Shown piece by piece: positions 63,145 through 64,000 of a DNA stretch of 64,000 nt; position 1 is the stretch's first letter; each line of letters starts with the position of its first letter. Source of the stretch: Clitoria ternatea (taxonomy: Eukaryota > Streptophyta > Magnoliopsida > Fabales > Fabaceae); the NCBI GenBank assembly GCA_037962975.1, contig CM075669.1, positions 106,780,501 through 106,844,500 of the forward strand, read 5' to 3'. The notes beneath the pieces are model-generated. The model was not told the DNA's origin. It made no database searches and worked only from the letters and a program-made list of their open reading frames with translations. The translations under genes were made by a program, and so were the position numbers.

Positions 63145-64000
63145 TCAAACACAACTGGACATATTAAGAATGCCCAATTCTCTTCTAATGTAAATGAATT
63201 GCTCTCTAGCCAAGGGTTTTGTGAAAATATCAGCTAGTTGCCTAGAAGTTTCTACATGTTCAAGTACACAATCCCCTTTTAACACATGATCTCTAATAAA
63301 GTGATGCCTAATCTCAATGTGCTTGGTTCTAGAGTGCATTACTGGATTTTTCGAGATATTAATGGCACTAGTGTTATCACATTTAATGGGGACTTTATTC
63401 AAGGTAATACCAAAATCAAGAAGTTGTTGTCTCATCTAAAGAATTTGAGCACAACAACTACCAGCTGCTACATATTCTGCCTCAGCCGTTGACAATGCAA
63501 CACTTGCTTGTTTCTTGCTATGCCAAGAAACAAGGGAACTACCAAGCAAATGGCATGTACCACTAGTACTTTTTCTATCAAGCTTACACCCCGCAAAGTC
63601 GGAATCAGAATATCCTAAAAGATTACATTCAACGCCTTTGGGATACCATAGACCAACATTTTGAGTACCCACAAGATATTTCAAAATTCTTTTTACGGCA
63701 GTCAAATGTGATTCTTTAGGACATGCTTGATATCTAGCACACATGCATACCGCAAACATAATATCAGGTCTACTCGCAGTTAAATACAGTAAGGATCCAA
63801 TCATACCTCGATATTTGGTGATTTCAATGTCCTTACCCTTTTCGTCTTTGTCTAGATAGCAGGATGTGCTCATGGGTGTAGCTATCTCGTTTGCCTTATC
63901 CATTCCAAACCTTTTAAGTAGTTCCTTACAGTATTTAGTTTGGCTAATGAACGTTCCATCAATGGCTTGTTTTATTTGTAGTCCAAGGAAGAAGGTGAGT
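63145..64000 (-). pseudogene. copia pol: reverse transcriptase end and RNase H
   Basis: Continues off the window. It has the RT tail (KYCKELLKRFGM), YRGMIGSLLYLTASRPDI, YSDSDFAGCKLDRKSTSG, SKKQASVALSTAEAEYVA, KCDNTSAINISKNP, RTKHIEIRHHFIRDHV and the ADIFTKPL end. RNase H acidic residues (SDSDFAG, TAEAEY, CDNTSA) are present. A single TAG at 63436-63438 stands for Trp in the AQIL-MRQQL segment. This is a copia (not gypsy) gene by motif order, SIRE-like by context. Confidence 0.88.

Larger units (their letters stand above)
59392..64000 (-). mobile_element. Ty1/copia element, SIRE-like, 3' half
   Basis: Read on the minus strand: RT and RNase H end (64000-63145), a spacer, an extra ORF (62487-61357), a polypurine tract (about 60819-60807) and a 3' LTR (60805-59392). 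An extra ORF downstream of pol is the mark of the SIRE lineage. It disrupts the antisense ORF of D. Its 5' half and TSD partner are outside. Confidence 0.82.

Overview
This window is plant nuclear DNA made almost entirely of transposable elements nested inside one another. I see no intact ordinary host gene. The plant lineages of Ty3/gypsy, SIRE-like Ty1/copia, CACTA (En/Spm) and Mutator-like elements, together with GT-AG introns, point to a flowering plant. The SIRE-type copia rich in AATCGATT palindromes and LTRs full of CTCGCTCAAGCGAG palindromes suggest a papilionoid legume; that last step is recalled family knowledge, not proof.

Layout, left to right. (1) 1-16241: the 3' end of a Tekay/Del-like gypsy element (A): integrase pseudogene, then a 2.9 kb 3' LTR. 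That LTR is split by a 12.0 kb CACTA element (CACTA-1, 2857-14898, TSD AAT). CACTA-1 carries broken transposase (TNP2) and accessory genes on the minus strand, plus captured chorismate mutase exons and introns on the plus strand. (2) 16242-32665: a second Tekay-like element (B), truncated at its 5' side by A. Its RNase H region is split by a minus-strand gag-protease-only LTR element (17351-23980, TSD CCTAT). Its 3' LTR is split by a 2.9 kb solo LTR (28020-30957, TSD GGATC). (3) 32667-34130: a Mutator-like (MULE) transposase pseudogene. (4) about 34157-50376: a chromovirus-like gypsy element (C) whose 5' leader holds CACTA-2 (36921-45998, TSD AGG). CACTA-2 looks coding-intact: an uninterrupted 1057-residue TNP2 transposase and a 13-exon, about 718-codon accessory gene ending in a Ulp1/C48-like domain. 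(5) 50377-59391: a Tat-lineage gypsy element (D) inserted in C's integrase. It has a dual RNase H, long tandem arrays and an antisense coiled-coil ORF. (6) 59392-64000: a minus-strand SIRE-like copia element that breaks D's antisense ORF.

The nesting gives relative ages: B before A, A before CACTA-1; C before CACTA-2 and D, D before the copia. Most in-frame stops in A to D fit C-to-T (or G-to-A) change of CAA, CAG, CGA or TGG codons, the pattern expected from decay of methylated, silenced DNA. CACTA-2 shows no such stops and is probably the youngest and best-preserved element here.

The most noteworthy items are the rearranged chorismate mutase capture in CACTA-1, the apparently intact CACTA-2 with its protease-like accessory protein, non-coding leader blocks shared by the two CACTA elements, and the antisense ORF of element D.
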